Source: Dactylonectria macrodidyma (taxonomy: Eukaryota; Ascomycota; Sordariomycetes; Hypocreales; Nectriaceae). Taken from it: DNA of 31,495 bases. Below, in pieces: positions 19,349-29,097 of the stretch. The notes under the pieces are model-generated. The model made no database searches and was not told the DNA's origin. It worked only from the letters and a program-made list of their open reading frames with translations. The number at the start of each line of letters is the position of its first letter. Within the stretch, counting starts at the first letter, position 1. The stretch is from NCBI GenBank assembly GCA_020744425.1, contig JAGMUV010000062.1, positions 1 through 31,495 of the forward strand, written 5' to 3'. The translations under genes and the position numbers were made by a program.

Positions 19349-20972
19349 TCAACACGATGCGGCGCTTCCTTGGAGAGCCAGGTCTTGGGTGCTCGGGTTC
19401 CTCCTCCGCCTCCGGGGTTGTGGCCACCATTATGCATGAGGGCGCTCTCGACGCGGCCGGGCTGGGAGCCCGTGGGCTCGATCGTTCTTGCGACCCGGTG
19501 CTGTCTTGCTGAGGGCCGTTTTGCTGTATGTCTTGCTGTAGGTCAGGTGCGTGCTGTTGCGATCCTGCGTTGCGCTGGCGATATGTTTCCGCGCCTACAG
19601 CTCGGACATGGTCCCTTTGTACTTTGGTCAACCGGCGGAACGCGCCGTGTACCTTCTTCGGGCGGGCTGGGCATTCGGCGAAGTTGGCGCTGTGCGGGCC
19701 GAGGCAGTTGGCGCATTGCTCGGGCGCGGTACAGTCCCCGGACTCGTGGCCGTCGGCTTTGCCGCAGCGTTTGCACAGGGGGAGCCGATGGCAGGTACGT
19801 GACGGGTGGTAGTCCAAACATATATTGCACTGCCTTGGCCGGTCGGTCTTCTTGATGCGCCTTGCTGGTCGGCTGTTGAAGAGGCGCCAATGTTTATTGA
19901 CGGGTTCAAGAAAAGACACAAGCAGAGATTTTGTCAGGGGGCTGTCCGATTGTTGCCGTGCGGGGCGTATGTTGACAGGCTTTAGACCAGTCTGAATTTC
20001 AATTTCTTCATTCATGGCAGCATCGCTGTCGACCTCATTACCGTAGAGGTCGACCAGCTTGCAGGGGTAGTCTGGGACCAGGTAGGTAAACCACTCCTGC
20101 CGGGTCTCTATGGTAGTGGCACCCAGATCGGCTGCCCATTCGGTCTGTCTCTGTACGAGGAGGTCGCGGGTGGTTATGTCGGCGGCAAGTACGGCCCATC
20201 CGGACCTGACTTGGAGCACCCGGGGGATCTTGCGTGGGTCCACTCCGAGTTTCCGGGATATATGGGACCGGATTGCGTAGTCGTTGTGGGTCCTGGCCGG
20301 AGCTTCCGCGTCCAGCCGGATGAAGACGCGGAGGTCCTCTCGGGGTGGGGCACCTGCGGTCGGTTGTCCCTGGCGATGAGGGGGTTGTTGTTGTTGGCGA
20401 TGTTGTTGATGGTGTCGGGGTTGGTGGGCGAGGGCATTGTTTGCGGCCGGGGGCGAGGCCGCGACCGTGCTATAGGTCGGTACCGGAACAGATTTGGCGT
20501 CGGTGAGTGCTTGATTCCAGGTGTCTAAGAAGCTGTCGGCAAACTTTTGAGCGAATTCCCGTTCGGGTCCAGTGGTGAATTGTTTTGCTGCTTCTTCAAA
20601 TTTAGCGCAGAAGGCCTGAAACACCTTCAACTTGGCATTGTACTCCTCCACACGGTCGCGCGCGAGCTTAGTGGCTGCTTCAAAAATAGAGACTGGTTGC
20701 TGTTCATTAGTCGGGGTAGGGTCAGGGGAGGGTTCAGGGTGGGCGAGCTGGGCTCCTTCCGTGGCCGCAGCAGTAGAGATGGCATTAAGTGGTGAAGACG
20801 GCGTTTGGGCCGTCCTCCCGAAGGCGGGCGGGACACCAACAGGTCCATTCACGACAGCGGGGCTGTTTTGCAGGAGGGCAGTGCGGGCTCTTCGATTGAG
20901 ATTGGCGGGGGTATGAATTCCCAGGTCGAAAGGATCTGAGACATCAGGCGGGCGGGTGGTGGCAGATGCCAT
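19317..20972 (-). CDS. LINE ORF1, gag-like nucleic-acid-binding protein
   Basis: ATG at 20972 (MASATTRPPDV), 551 aa, no lesion. A Pro/Ala/Gln-rich N-terminal half with a predicted helical stretch (about 95-155: FEAATKLARDRVEEYNAKLK) precedes a His/Gln-rich linker (HHQQHRQQQQ). Three zinc knuckles follow at about residues 390-445: CNICLDYHPSRTC, CKRCGKADGHESGDC and CANCLGPHSANFAEC. This is the standard make-up of fungal LINE ORF1 proteins, which bind the element RNA. The last 32 nt overlap the open frame of ORF2, which lies in the +1 frame relative to ORF1. Confidence 0.92.
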   Translation of the reverse strand: MASATTRPPDVSDPFDLGIHTPANLNRRARTALLQNSPAVVNGPVGVPPAFGRTAQTPSSPLNAISTAAATEGAQLAHPEPSPDPTPTNEQQPVSIFEAATKLARDRVEEYNAKLKVFQAFCAKFEEAAKQFTTGPEREFAQKFADSFLDTWNQALTDAKSVPVPTYSTVAASPPAANNALAHQPRHHQQHRQQQQPPHRQGQPTAGAPPREDLRVFIRLDAEAPARTHNDYAIRSHISRKLGVDPRKIPRVLQVRSGWAVLAADITTRDLLVQRQTEWAADLGATTIETRQEWFTYLVPDYPCKLVDLYGNEVDSDAAMNEEIEIQTGLKPVNIRPARQQSDSPLTKSLLVSFLEPVNKHWRLFNSRPARRIKKTDRPRQCNICLDYHPSRTCHRLPLCKRCGKADGHESGDCTAPEQCANCLGPHSANFAECPARPKKVHGAFRRLTKVQRDHVRAVGAETYRQRNAGSQQHAPDLQQDIQQNGPQQDSTGSQERSSPRAPSPAASRAPSCIMVATTPEAEEEPEHPRPGSPRKRRIVLITRTHDQGDE

Positions 20973-21060
20973 CGCCGCCGCTATGGGCTGCGCGAAGCGC
21001 AGGTTTGTGGCTGTTGTGGTGCACTTGTTAAGAAAATTGGTGTAATTGGGGCTACTTTCT

Positions 21061-21310
21061 TAACATCTGCATGCCAAGAAAGTAAGATGACAAAGGAAGG
21101 TGCCGTTGATTCATTACCGTATACCTAGTTTTGGCCCTAGGGTAGGTGAGCGTCCCTGAGGATCGGGGCTGCTTGTATCGGATTGGCCAATCTGGAGGCC
21201 CCTGCAAGACAAATACGGCCTCTGAATGGCTCGTCTAGGAGACCTGCCCCGCCTTAACAGCAGAGACGATTGTTTACCTTGTTTGTTTACTATCTACACA
21301 AGATGTCCAA
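21061..21310. other. spacer between LINE 5' end and hAT gene
   Basis: No gene is seen. gttaagaaa (about 21028) and tttcttaac (about 21056) form an inverted repeat around the presumed LINE 5' border. The hAT 5' terminal inverted repeat should lie in this stretch but was not recognised. Confidence 0.35.
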
Positions 21311-24035
21311 ATGTCTGGCTACGTGCCTTCTGACAATCAGTTATCAGCCACGTCCCTTTCCACTTCCATGACAGATCCTCCAGCACTTTCCGAGTTGCAG
21401 CGACCGTCAGGCCACAGCAGTGATGTGCCTATTGACAACACGCCACCCCCACCATACGATGACGCATATGCAGGGCTCAATTGGGGTCGCATACCTGGCT
21501 ATATTCGACCAAATAACACGTCAGATCGACGCGGCTGGTACTGGGAGCACGGTTTTGAGGTCCAGAAGGGGACAGATGAGAAGAATCGCTTCTGGTTGTG
21601 CAAGAGCTGCCATCAAAAGAAGCCGCATAAGTCGTACTTGTTCGCTTCCAGGGGCGTTGAGAATGTCAAAAGTAAATGAGAAGATGCCATGCATATGAGG
21701 GTTGTAGAGAGTCTATTGGCCTTGATCACTGCCCAAGTCAAGAGGACGAAGGTCCCAGTTATATACACAACAACGGTGCCCAAGTGGGTCGGGACGCCTC
21801 CTCGGCTGGAGCGGAATATCTTTGACAGAGAACATCAAGAACCACATGCTCAAATATCACCACCTTGATAAGGACAGCGCTGCTATCAATTCAATTCAAG
21901 TAATAAAAAAGCAAAAAACCCTGTATTTTAATTGGATAACTTGAATTGAATTGGGTAACCAATTCAAGTTCTCCAATCAGATAGCCGCTTTTTTTGCTTT
22001 TGTGTTACTTGAATTGAATTGATAGCAGCGCTGGATAAGGGTGGTGAGCCAGCGGCGAAGCGGCCTAGGCACACTTTTTTCGAGCCCATTGGCCTTAACG
22101 CGAACAATCTACGCGATCAGCGGATTATGAATCACTACAACTCAACCTTTGAACCGGATCAGTTGGAGAAGCGTCTTCTTCGCTGGGTTGTTCGTGATCA
22201 AATTCCGTTTCACAAACTCGAAAACGAATATTTCCGAGATCTCTGCCAGTACGCGAACCCCCTAACGGCTTCAAATCACTGCCTCCCACACCGTACAACA
22301 ATGCGGGCGTGGATAATTGAGGAGTACACGAGCAACAAAGGAATCATCACGGAGTTGCTCCATGCGGCTCAGACGAAGATTCATGTGGCGTTTGACCTCT
22401 GGACAAGCAGGTCTATGAAATGCTTTGCAGGTAATTATATATTTCATGTCCCCAGCCTCTGAGATGTTTTATCCATGGGACCATCTCAGAATGTGAGGAT
22501 AGATCCACACTATAATAAGAAGCTAATGTGCAATAGGGCTTGTTGTACACTTTATTGACGCCGACAACACGTTCCGCACATTCCTACTTGACCTACCTGA
22601 GCAGTCTACCGGCCACACCGGTATTAGGATTGCAGAACGGGTAAAGGCAGTTCTTGCAGAGTTTGCAATCACTGAGGACCAGATCGGATATTTTGTTGCA
22701 GATAACGCAACGGAGAATGATACGTGTCTTGAGGACCTGTCTGCTGACTTCAGCTTCGATAAAGCATGGCACCGTCTTCGCTGTATGGGCCATGTGATCA
22801 ATCTTGTCGCACGGGCGCTTCTTTTTGGCAAAGATCCGGACGGATTTGCCGAGGATACAGAGGAGATTGCTGATGATTTTCTAAGGAAGATGAAGCAGTG
22901 GCGCAAGGCGGGTCCAGTTGGAAAGCTTCACAATATCATGGTGTGGCTAGGGAGCTCTAGTGAGAGACTCAAACAATTACACGCCCACCACAGCGCCGTA
23001 TATATCACTGCTAGCGATCCAGATGCGGAAAGGAAGCTCACATACGATCCAGTTCTCGCCAACGATACCCGCTGGAACTCCAACAAGGCTGAGATAGAGC
23101 GGGGACTGCTGCTTCGGAAACCTATTGAGGTAATGATCGGCGCAGAGGTCCAAGCCTGGCAGCAGTACTGGAACAAGATCACACACAACAGCACCCGAGA
23201 ACCTCCAGCGAGGCGGCGGGAGAAGCCGCATATTGTGGATGATGCACTTGAAGATGACGACTGGCACACTCTTACAATCTATCTTGAAGTCCTCAAGCCC
23301 TTTGAAGAGGCTACAACCCGTATGCAAGGCAATCCTGGCACTGCGTCAGGGAGTCGAGTATGGGACATACTCCCTACGTACGAGTTCCTACTTCAACATC
23401 TGGAAGAGTTCAAGACGCGATACAAAGATCATAAGGAACAACACTTCCGTTACAATATCAACCAGGCCTGGATGAAGCTTGACAAGTACTATGGATTGAC
23501 GGACGATTCGCCCATATATGTGGCAGCTGTTGTGCTACATCCTCGCATGAAGTGGAGCTTCGTTGACAAGTTCTGGAACGACAGGCCAGACTGGCGTGAC
23601 AAGGCTAGGGGTGACGTCAGACAGCTATGGGAAGCTGAGTACAAGCATCGTGTTATTCCCATTCAACCAGAGCGACCTCCAGAGCGGCGCAGAATTGTGG
23701 TGGCATCGGGCCTCAACGACTTCCTTGATAATCTAACATGTCCTGCGGCCCAACTGGAAGAAGAACGGGATGAATACGACCACTATCTTGCACGGACAGA
23801 TGATCCAGAGCATTTGGCTTGTACAGATCCAATCGCGTACTGGATTAGCAAGCGTAGTGTGTGGCCTCACCTCTCACAGATGGCCCTTGATATCCTATCA
23901 ATACCTTGTATGTCGGATGAACCGGAACGAATTTTCAGCCTTACGGGACTCCTGACGCCGGCGAACCGTGCGAGGCTGGGAGGCGATATAATTGGGGCGT
24001 CTTTGTGCCTTACGGACTGGGACAGGCGGGGGTGA
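21311..24035 (+). pseudogene. hAT-family transposase, interrupted by a MITE and a nonsense codon
   Basis: ATG at 21311. The N-terminal part has a BED-type finger (WLCKSCHQKKPHKS, and NHMLKYHH further on); a TGA at 21677-21679 breaks this part unless an unrecognised intron removes it. A 159-bp MITE (21875-22033) splits the frame; across it the protein reads KYHHLDK and then GGEPAAKRPRH. Coding continues to 22430, then an intron 22431-22536 (GTAATT...CTAATG...TAG), then 22537-24035. The hAT core is clear: FDLWTSRSMKCFAG (first catalytic D), YFVADNATENDTCL (second D), CMGHVINLVARALL, and a C-terminal dimerisation domain SQMALDILSIPCMSDEPERIFS. The C-terminus is full length. Apart from the BED-region stop and the MITE the catalytic part looks intact. 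Terminal inverted repeats were not assigned; a CAGCGCTG at 24109-24116 is a candidate 3' end. Confidence 0.9.
21875..22033. mobile_element. hAT-type MITE, 159 bp, inside the hAT transposase gene
   Basis: Perfect 29-bp terminal inverted repeats (21875-21903 and 22005-22033) begin CAGCGCTGCTATCAATTCAA. They are flanked by gataagga (21867-21874) and gataaggg (22034-22041), an 8-bp target-site duplication with one mismatch. The CAGNG-type end and 8-bp duplication are the hAT signature. The interior is AT-rich, non-coding, and holds further imperfect inverted repeats. Confidence 0.93.
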
Positions 24036-24264
24036 TAGATTTGTTAAAGTAGTGGTAAGTCGGCTCCGCCGTAGCATATGTCACCGCGCTTGGTAACTGA
24101 TGGGCAATCAGCGCTGAAGGTTTCTGTTTAGTAATATCTGTCAATCAATTACAATCAATGTCAATCGACCCCTAAATTGATCAATAGTAATCAATATCAA
24201 TCTGCTCCTCCGCAGAGCCGCATCAATCAACTGCAATTTGGCCAGAATTGAATTGAATTGATTG
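24036..24264. other. hAT 3' flank and TCAAT-rich segment resembling the MITE ends
   Basis: This follows the hAT stop. CAGCGCTG occurs at 24109-24116. The segment 24140-24264 is rich in TCAAT/ATTGA and ends aattgaattgaattgattga, close to the inner part of the MITE terminal repeat. It may be a decayed relative of that MITE that replaced the N-terminal part of the following piggyBac gene. Confidence 0.4.
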
Positions 24265-25816
24265 ATTAGCAAGCCTGATTGGAGTTCCCCTCAGCCCGGT
24301 TCACAAGGCGCAGAACACTCATTTATCAAGTTCATGCCCTACTGGAAGTTTCAGCTCATCCACCGTCATCTCCGCCCTTTTGACCACACCAAGATCGATG
24401 AGACCGATGAGGAACACCTACCAGAGGTGTTCCAAGGCATTGAAGAGTGGTCTAACCACATACAAGCAGTCTCAGCCGAGCTTTTAACTGCTGGGTCTCA
24501 CCTTGCCGTGGATGAGTGCATGGTTGGTTATACGAGGAAATGTGACGCCAAAACAACGGTCAAGGGCAAGCCAGAACCAGTGGGATTCAAGATCTGGGTT
24601 ATCGCCCAACAGGGCTTCTTTCTTCGCTGGCTTTGGCACATCAGAGATGCGACTTATGGCCCCGTTGGCATCGAGCTTCCACAGAAGAAGTCATCCACAC
24701 GTTCTCAGGGCCGGGGCGCTTCCAAGGCCGCAGGGAAAGAGCTAGCCAGGGAAGAGAAGCCCATTGCCTTGAACCCGACCCAAGCCGTCGTCATTGCCCT
24801 AGCAAATCTACTGCCAAAAGCGACATATCATGTCTTCATCGATAACCTCTTCTCGTCATCAGGTCTCCTCCGCAGTCTTCGGAATCACGGCCACGGAGCC
24901 ACAGGCACGGCCCGCAAGAACAGCGGCATCAACAAGGAATTGGCAGAGGATAAGGGCAATGACGGCAAGGTCAAGAGAAGCTACGAATTTAACAAGGTCA
25001 AGGCGATACCGACCCCTGACATTAAGGTACCAATTTCTGACACTTTTACTTTGAAAATCCCTACTAATCTGTCGTCATTCTATATCCCTAGGTCAACCAT
25101 ATCGCTTGGAAAGACAACAAGCTTGTGTTATTTATGACAACCGTGTTCACTGGCGCCGACGATGAGCGAGTTGAACGCCAAAGGAGGAAGCCGTCGTCAC
25201 GCAAGCCCGAGGCCAAGCCAATACGCCAATTCTTTGGTGACGAAGCTGTCAAGATAGTTCAAATCCCGACGGTCGCTGCTGCTTATAACGAAGAAATGAA
25301 TCATGTTGACCGTGGTGATCAGTTGAGGTCATATTATGAGTATAGGCATCCCCTACGCCGCGGTGCTTGGCAGGCACTTTGCTGGACCTTCCTCCTAGAT
25401 GTGGCCCTTGTTAACAGTTATCTTCTTCAGCGTTACGGGCAGCCACGTTGGAAGCGATATACGAAGCATAGGGAATGGCGAGAGTGCATTTATAATGCAT
25501 TATTCAACACATACGGTCATGAAAGTCAGTCAAGGAAGAGATATCGCGCAGGGGAGGAATTGGACGATGAGGGCACCGAAACACGGCTAATTGAGCATAA
25601 TCTTGTCCGTCGGAAGAACCCTGTGGATTGCGTATGCTGTCAGGGCTTTCGGCAAGGTCAAGTGAGGTCAAAGGTCAGAAAAGGAGGAAGCCGTTGGGGC
25701 CGGGTGATGCTAACAAGATCCGGGTAGGGACGAGATATTGGTGTAGTGTGTGCCAAGTCGCGTTATGTAACAATGACTCCTGTTGGTACATCTATCATAA
25801 TAGAAAAAAGGCGTAA
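24265..25816 (+). pseudogene. piggyBac-type transposase, copy 1, N-terminus missing and C-terminus frameshifted
   Basis: Homology begins at about 24265 with no ATG, so the N-terminal region seen in copy 2 (from about 29979) is absent. Exon 24265-25026, intron 25027-25091 (GTACCA...CTAATC...TAG, 65 bp, phase 0), exon 25092-25727. DDE_Tnp_1_7 motifs: AVDECMVGYTRK (first D), YHVFIDNLFSS (second D), NHVDRGDQLRSYYEYRH (third D), all present. The C-terminal cysteine-rich domain is split: CVCCQG is in the main frame, but YWCSVCQVALCNNDSCWYIYH is in another frame (to 25816), so a frameshift lies between about 25670 and 25700. piggyBac enzymes excise precisely at TTAA sites. This copy is inactive as it stands. 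Confidence 0.88.
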
Positions 25817-25880
25817 TAAGATGTACCTTTAATTTGCTGCATTTTAATTGGCCTGACCCCTCAAAAGCTACCGAGGTGTT

Positions 25881-26141
25881 GTCTTGTGAGCACTCGTGGG
25901 ATGGCACAGCATAAACTTGTCCGAAGGGGAAAAAAAGCTAATTGCGTTGCTTGTCAGGGCCACCGGGTTGGGCAGCCAAGGTCAAGAACCTCAAGAAAGC
26001 CTTTGGCGCCGGTCAGCAATAATAAGAAGAGGCCTCAATTAAAGAAGAAGAGGCATCAATCAATTTGGGGGGTGTGAGCAGTGTGATGTCGCGATTTGTA
26101 ACTCAAAATATTGTTGGGACATCTATCATGGGCTAATTTAG
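25881..26141 (+). pseudogene. second, diverged piggyBac 3' end in tandem
   Basis: HKLVRRGKKANCVACQGHRV and, after one shifted base in a G6 run (about 26069-26074), CEQCDVAICNSKYCWDIYH mirror the C-terminal cysteine-rich domain of the copy just upstream (NLVRRKNPVDCVCCQG, WCSVCQVALCNNDSCWYIYH). The 3' flanks are also related: atgtaccttt...gcattttaattgg occurs after both (about 25819-25852 and 26151-26180). So two paralogous piggyBac ends lie head to tail, roughly 300 bp apart. Confidence 0.8.
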
Positions 26142-27547
26142 GTAGGGAATAATGTACCTTTCATTCTTGCATTTTAATTGGGCAGACATCCCTGGAGTGA
26201 CCTGGCGGGAGCCTTTCGACAATTGAGGGGATCTGACCAAGGTTTTTGACGTCAGAAACCTCGAGGTATTTTACATGTCAAAAACCTCTCATTGGCCAAT
26301 GTCCATTTCATCTCCACTATTTTCCATATCGGTCTCTTCCCAACCTCAGCCATCCACAACAATGGAGTCTTGGAAGGCGTTTTCTATCTTTATCAGCCGA
26401 GCAACATCAACTGTCTCCCAGTTTTTGACAGCCATCGGTTCTGCCGGATTATCTTTGACCGTCTTGAGCACCCGACTGTTCATACAGATGAAAGTGACTT
26501 TATCAGTGCTAAGTAGACTAAGCCGACTCCGAAGCCTACAATGAAGGTAGTTCGTAGCACTGAAGGAACGCTCTAAAGGAACAGAACGCAGAAGAGAATT
26601 TGGTGATGATTTGGACTACCCTTGCAGCGACTTTGCAGTTCCTTAGAGCGACTGTGTAGTGGGTCCGCCATTCCTAATTAGGACGATCTGCCACCGCCTT
26701 CCCATTAGAGCTAGGACTTACTCTCACCGCCTTCCGCATTGAGCGACCCCATAAAGCCCACCGCCTTCCTTTTTAGCTAGCCAACCTTGCAAATGTTGAA
26801 CTTGATGAAATTGAAGCTATCCGCCTTACACTCTCACTTTAGGTCAAAGACCTGCTCATACGCATGCATCCCTTTAGTCGGTGGCTTTGTCGTAGCCGCT
26901 TTGGCTGACTCTCTCTCGGTGCGTGATTTACAAGGGGAAACAGCTGCTGTTGCGGGAATTGGGCAAATTGGCTCTGACAGCCGCTCCCTGTGCCTGGGAT
27001 CACTGTGTGCAATGGCGGGCGAGACCCGGGGACCGTAAAAGAAGCCGGGTATTCTCTCGGGCCAGGCCATTGAGGCCCCCCGGGGGGCTGTGGCGGCTCG
27101 TATGCCTCAAATTGTGAGGGAATTCTCATCATTGCTCCTTGTTGTAACTGACTTCGCTGGACCGTGTGCGAGGCTACGTTCGTGAGCTGCGATGCCAGCG
27201 ACGAGGGCATGACGATTATCTCGTCGTGTAGCGGCTCCATTGTGCGTTGGTTGTGCGGTGGTTGTGCGTTTGAGGAAGCAAGATCAAATTCCCCTTAATT
27301 GCGCGTGGGGTTTACGCCGGCAGAACAAGGTTGGCAGAATCCTGAAAAGGGAAAGACTGAAGATACTTCGAAATGCGCTAATTACAGTGGGAAACCCCAC
27401 AAAAGTTATGTACTTCATGTCGGATGACCTTTTGGGTTAGAGTAGCTTCTGTTTATGGCTAGTGTTGTGGGTCACACAGTCACTCTAAGGAACTGCACAG
27501 TCGCTGCAAGGGTAGTCTAAATTACCGCCAGAAACCCCCTTTAGGAA
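26142..27547. other. degenerate region with an inverted-repeat pair; no supported gene
   Basis: Near 26238-26287 is an inverted repeat AGGTTTTTGAC...GTCAAAAACCT. Three ccaccgccttcc-like copies lie at 26690-26770. A minus-strand frame at 26839-27240 (MEPLHDEIIVMPSS..., Gln/Pro-rich) is open for 133 codons, but I recognise nothing in it and give it no gene call. A + strand frame near 26292-26516 is likewise unrecognised. Confidence 0.4.
26613..27518. mobile_element. candidate inverted-repeat element, about 906 bp
   Basis: Left arm 26613-26657 and right arm 27474-27518 are 45-bp inverted repeats matching at 42 positions (core CTGCAAGGGTAGTC on the right arm). The arms may be termini or subterminal parts of a non-autonomous DNA transposon. 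No transposase lies between them and no target-site duplication was identified. Confidence 0.5.
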
Positions 27548-27589
27548 TTGGACGGTCAAAAACGTTTTTTGATGGTCAGAAACGGAACC

Positions 27590-28052
27590 CTACTCAGGAT
27601 ATCGTCTAGAATGCCCAGTGATAGTTCTTCTATGAACACAATAACCATTTTGACCATGATATTTCTCCTTGGAACATTTGCAGCAGTTAGTCATTTGCCT
27701 CAAAACTTTCTGTTAGATTGTAGCACATATACCCAATTGATAAGAGAAGCTGTAACATCAGTAGCGGCGCTACGTTTTTGGTGTAACGGTTTATCTGACA
27801 CTTTCCTTGTATTTAGAAAGTCTAATTTTATAGACTGTCATCTCCAGTGTCGCTTTCAGGGTGTCTGACTCGGGAGCTGCGGAGACGACGGCCAACTTGT
27901 GGCCTTTTATGGCGGTAGTAATTTCCCTAACGTGCGTGGTGATTGGCTTTGGTATTGGCGGCGACGAGCAAAGAGGGTCAAAGCTAGAATGGAGTATAGC
28001 GTGTGATATCCGGACAGAGATCTCTTTGTCATATGCAGCATTTACGGCTTAA
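27590..28052 (+). pseudogene. relic of a membrane protein C-terminus (CorA-like?)
   Basis: A frame at about 27590-27690 reads SRMPSDSSSMNTITILTMIF then LLGTFAAV. This strongly resembles the first transmembrane segment of fungal CorA-like/ankyrin proteins (pattern SSMxTITILTMxFLPGTF). A second hydrophobic run, LWPFMAVVISLTCVVIGFGIG, lies at about 27897-27960 in another frame and fits the second membrane helix. An intron or lesions separate them and the N-terminal body is missing. I cannot tell whether it was a magnesium transporter or one of the many fungal proteins that borrowed this membrane tail. Confidence 0.45.
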
Positions 28053-28158
28053 AACAAGCTACACCAATAGGAGTGCACACTCCACCTATAGTAGTCAGTT
28101 TAAATGCGACACTTTCATATGTTCCATATCTAGCAAGGATAAAAACTAGGCAGATGAT

Positions 28159-29097
28159 ATCAGGTCTGTATCATTGGTACTCCTGCCGTCCTCAGAATCT
28201 CAGACGGGCCTAGCTCAATCCATTGTTGAGCCTTTGCTTCATTAGACATCCAGATAACTCCAAGCATCCCGGCAGCATTAGCATAAGCACCATTTAGTCC
28301 GGCCGATCGCCTTGGGATGACCATCATGCACTCCGGTCAAAAATGACATTATGTGGCGGAGCTTCGTTGATGCCACTCATCGACCGTCCGCGTGCCTTCT
28401 TTACCTGGTCAAATAACTCGAGGTACGCGATGAACAGGTCTTTAATGCTCGGCAGGTCTGGGCCAAATGTGCGCACAAAGGCCTGGTATGGCATTTTGAT
28501 GACCTTTTCCCAACGATTATTCCGCCATACATCGAATGCATGTTCTGAGTGGGGGATTAGCTGCATGTGTTTGTGCATCCTGCTGCAGCCGGATTCAACA
28601 CCGCAATTATAGAGCACCATGTAGTCCCCGGTAAGAGAGTGAGATGACGGTATGTGCGCTTTGATGTCGTCAATATCCAGGGGCTCGAATTGCCTGCGGT
28701 ATCCGTCTTGTGTCAGGAGAAGAAAGTGTGGGCGAAACGCGTTGAACATGTTGAATGTGAGAAGGTGAGTGGTGCCAATCTCTTGGATCTCAAATCCAGC
28801 AACATTGGATATCACTCCCTGGCTTCAGATTGGATGTGCTGTTGTCTAAAACTAGAGGCGCCTAGAGGATCTGACGGGATGCTAGGCTTGTTTTAAGGGC
28901 ACCACTGATCTTAAATTCAATCTGGAATCAGGCAAGGTCTCCCCGTTAGTGTTCACACCCGAAATTGGGGTTCTTAATGAGATTACTGACTCTCAAGTCG
29001 CCATCACGATGAGGCATTATCATGGGGGCTTGATCGTAGAATATGAGCCCCTCCTTAACCAACCGGTCAAACTGCGCGAGGATTTCATTTCTCGTCA
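28159..29097 (-). pseudogene. Ap4A phosphorylase / ATP adenylyltransferase (APA2-like) relic
   Basis: From about 29097 the minus strand reads NEILAQFDRLVKEGLIFYD but no in-frame ATG precedes it (a TAA does). A possible short intron follows RVSNLIKNPNFG. The next part contains a TAG at 28862-28864 and a 1-bp shift near 28810. Then comes a clean stretch to 28324: GTTHLLTFNMFNAFRPHFLL, the HIT-type active site NCGVESGCSRMHKHMQLIP (H-x-H-x-Q) and NEAPPHNVIFDRS. Another frameshift near 28330 leads to MMVIPRRSAGLNG and a final stop at 28159-28161. Order and motifs match fungal Ap4A phosphorylases, which split diadenosine tetraphosphate using phosphate. The lesions make it a dead copy, probably of a gene whose live version is elsewhere. 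Confidence 0.75.

Larger units (their letters stand above)
15187..21060 (-). mobile_element. LINE (non-LTR retrotransposon, Tad1/I-like, with RNase H), near complete
   Basis: The 3' tail is at the left: on the minus strand the element ends in repeated ACAA units followed by an A-run at about 15181-15210. ORF2 and ORF1 follow toward higher coordinates and the 5' end lies somewhere past 20972 (set here at about 21060, uncertain). A short hairpin CTGCGC-GAA-GCGCAG (20988-21002) lies just upstream of the ORF1 ATG. The 3' untranslated region is about 400 bp. No target-site duplication could be matched: the host bases at the left junction (aagtacttcggc) are not seen near 21000-21300. Confidence 0.85.

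Noticed and set aside
22523..22906. 127-codon minus-strand frame inside the hAT gene
   Set aside because: It is fully covered by the hAT core on the + strand and has no recognisable motif.
24109..24116. CAGCGCTG as proof of the hAT 3' terminus
   Set aside because: The 8-mer is a palindrome and no partner terminus or 8-bp duplication was found at the 5' side.
24262..24264. TTG as start of piggyBac copy 1
   Set aside because: In a eukaryotic gene this is not a credible start; homology with copy 2 shows the N-terminus is simply missing.
26839..27240. Gln/Pro-rich minus-strand frame as a gene
   Set aside because: No motif, no clear splice structure and a neighbouring alternative frame looks equally good; kept only as a note.
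28813..28815. GTG as start of the Ap4A phosphorylase frame
   Set aside because: Homologous sequence continues upstream across a stop and a frameshift, so this is the middle of a pseudogene.
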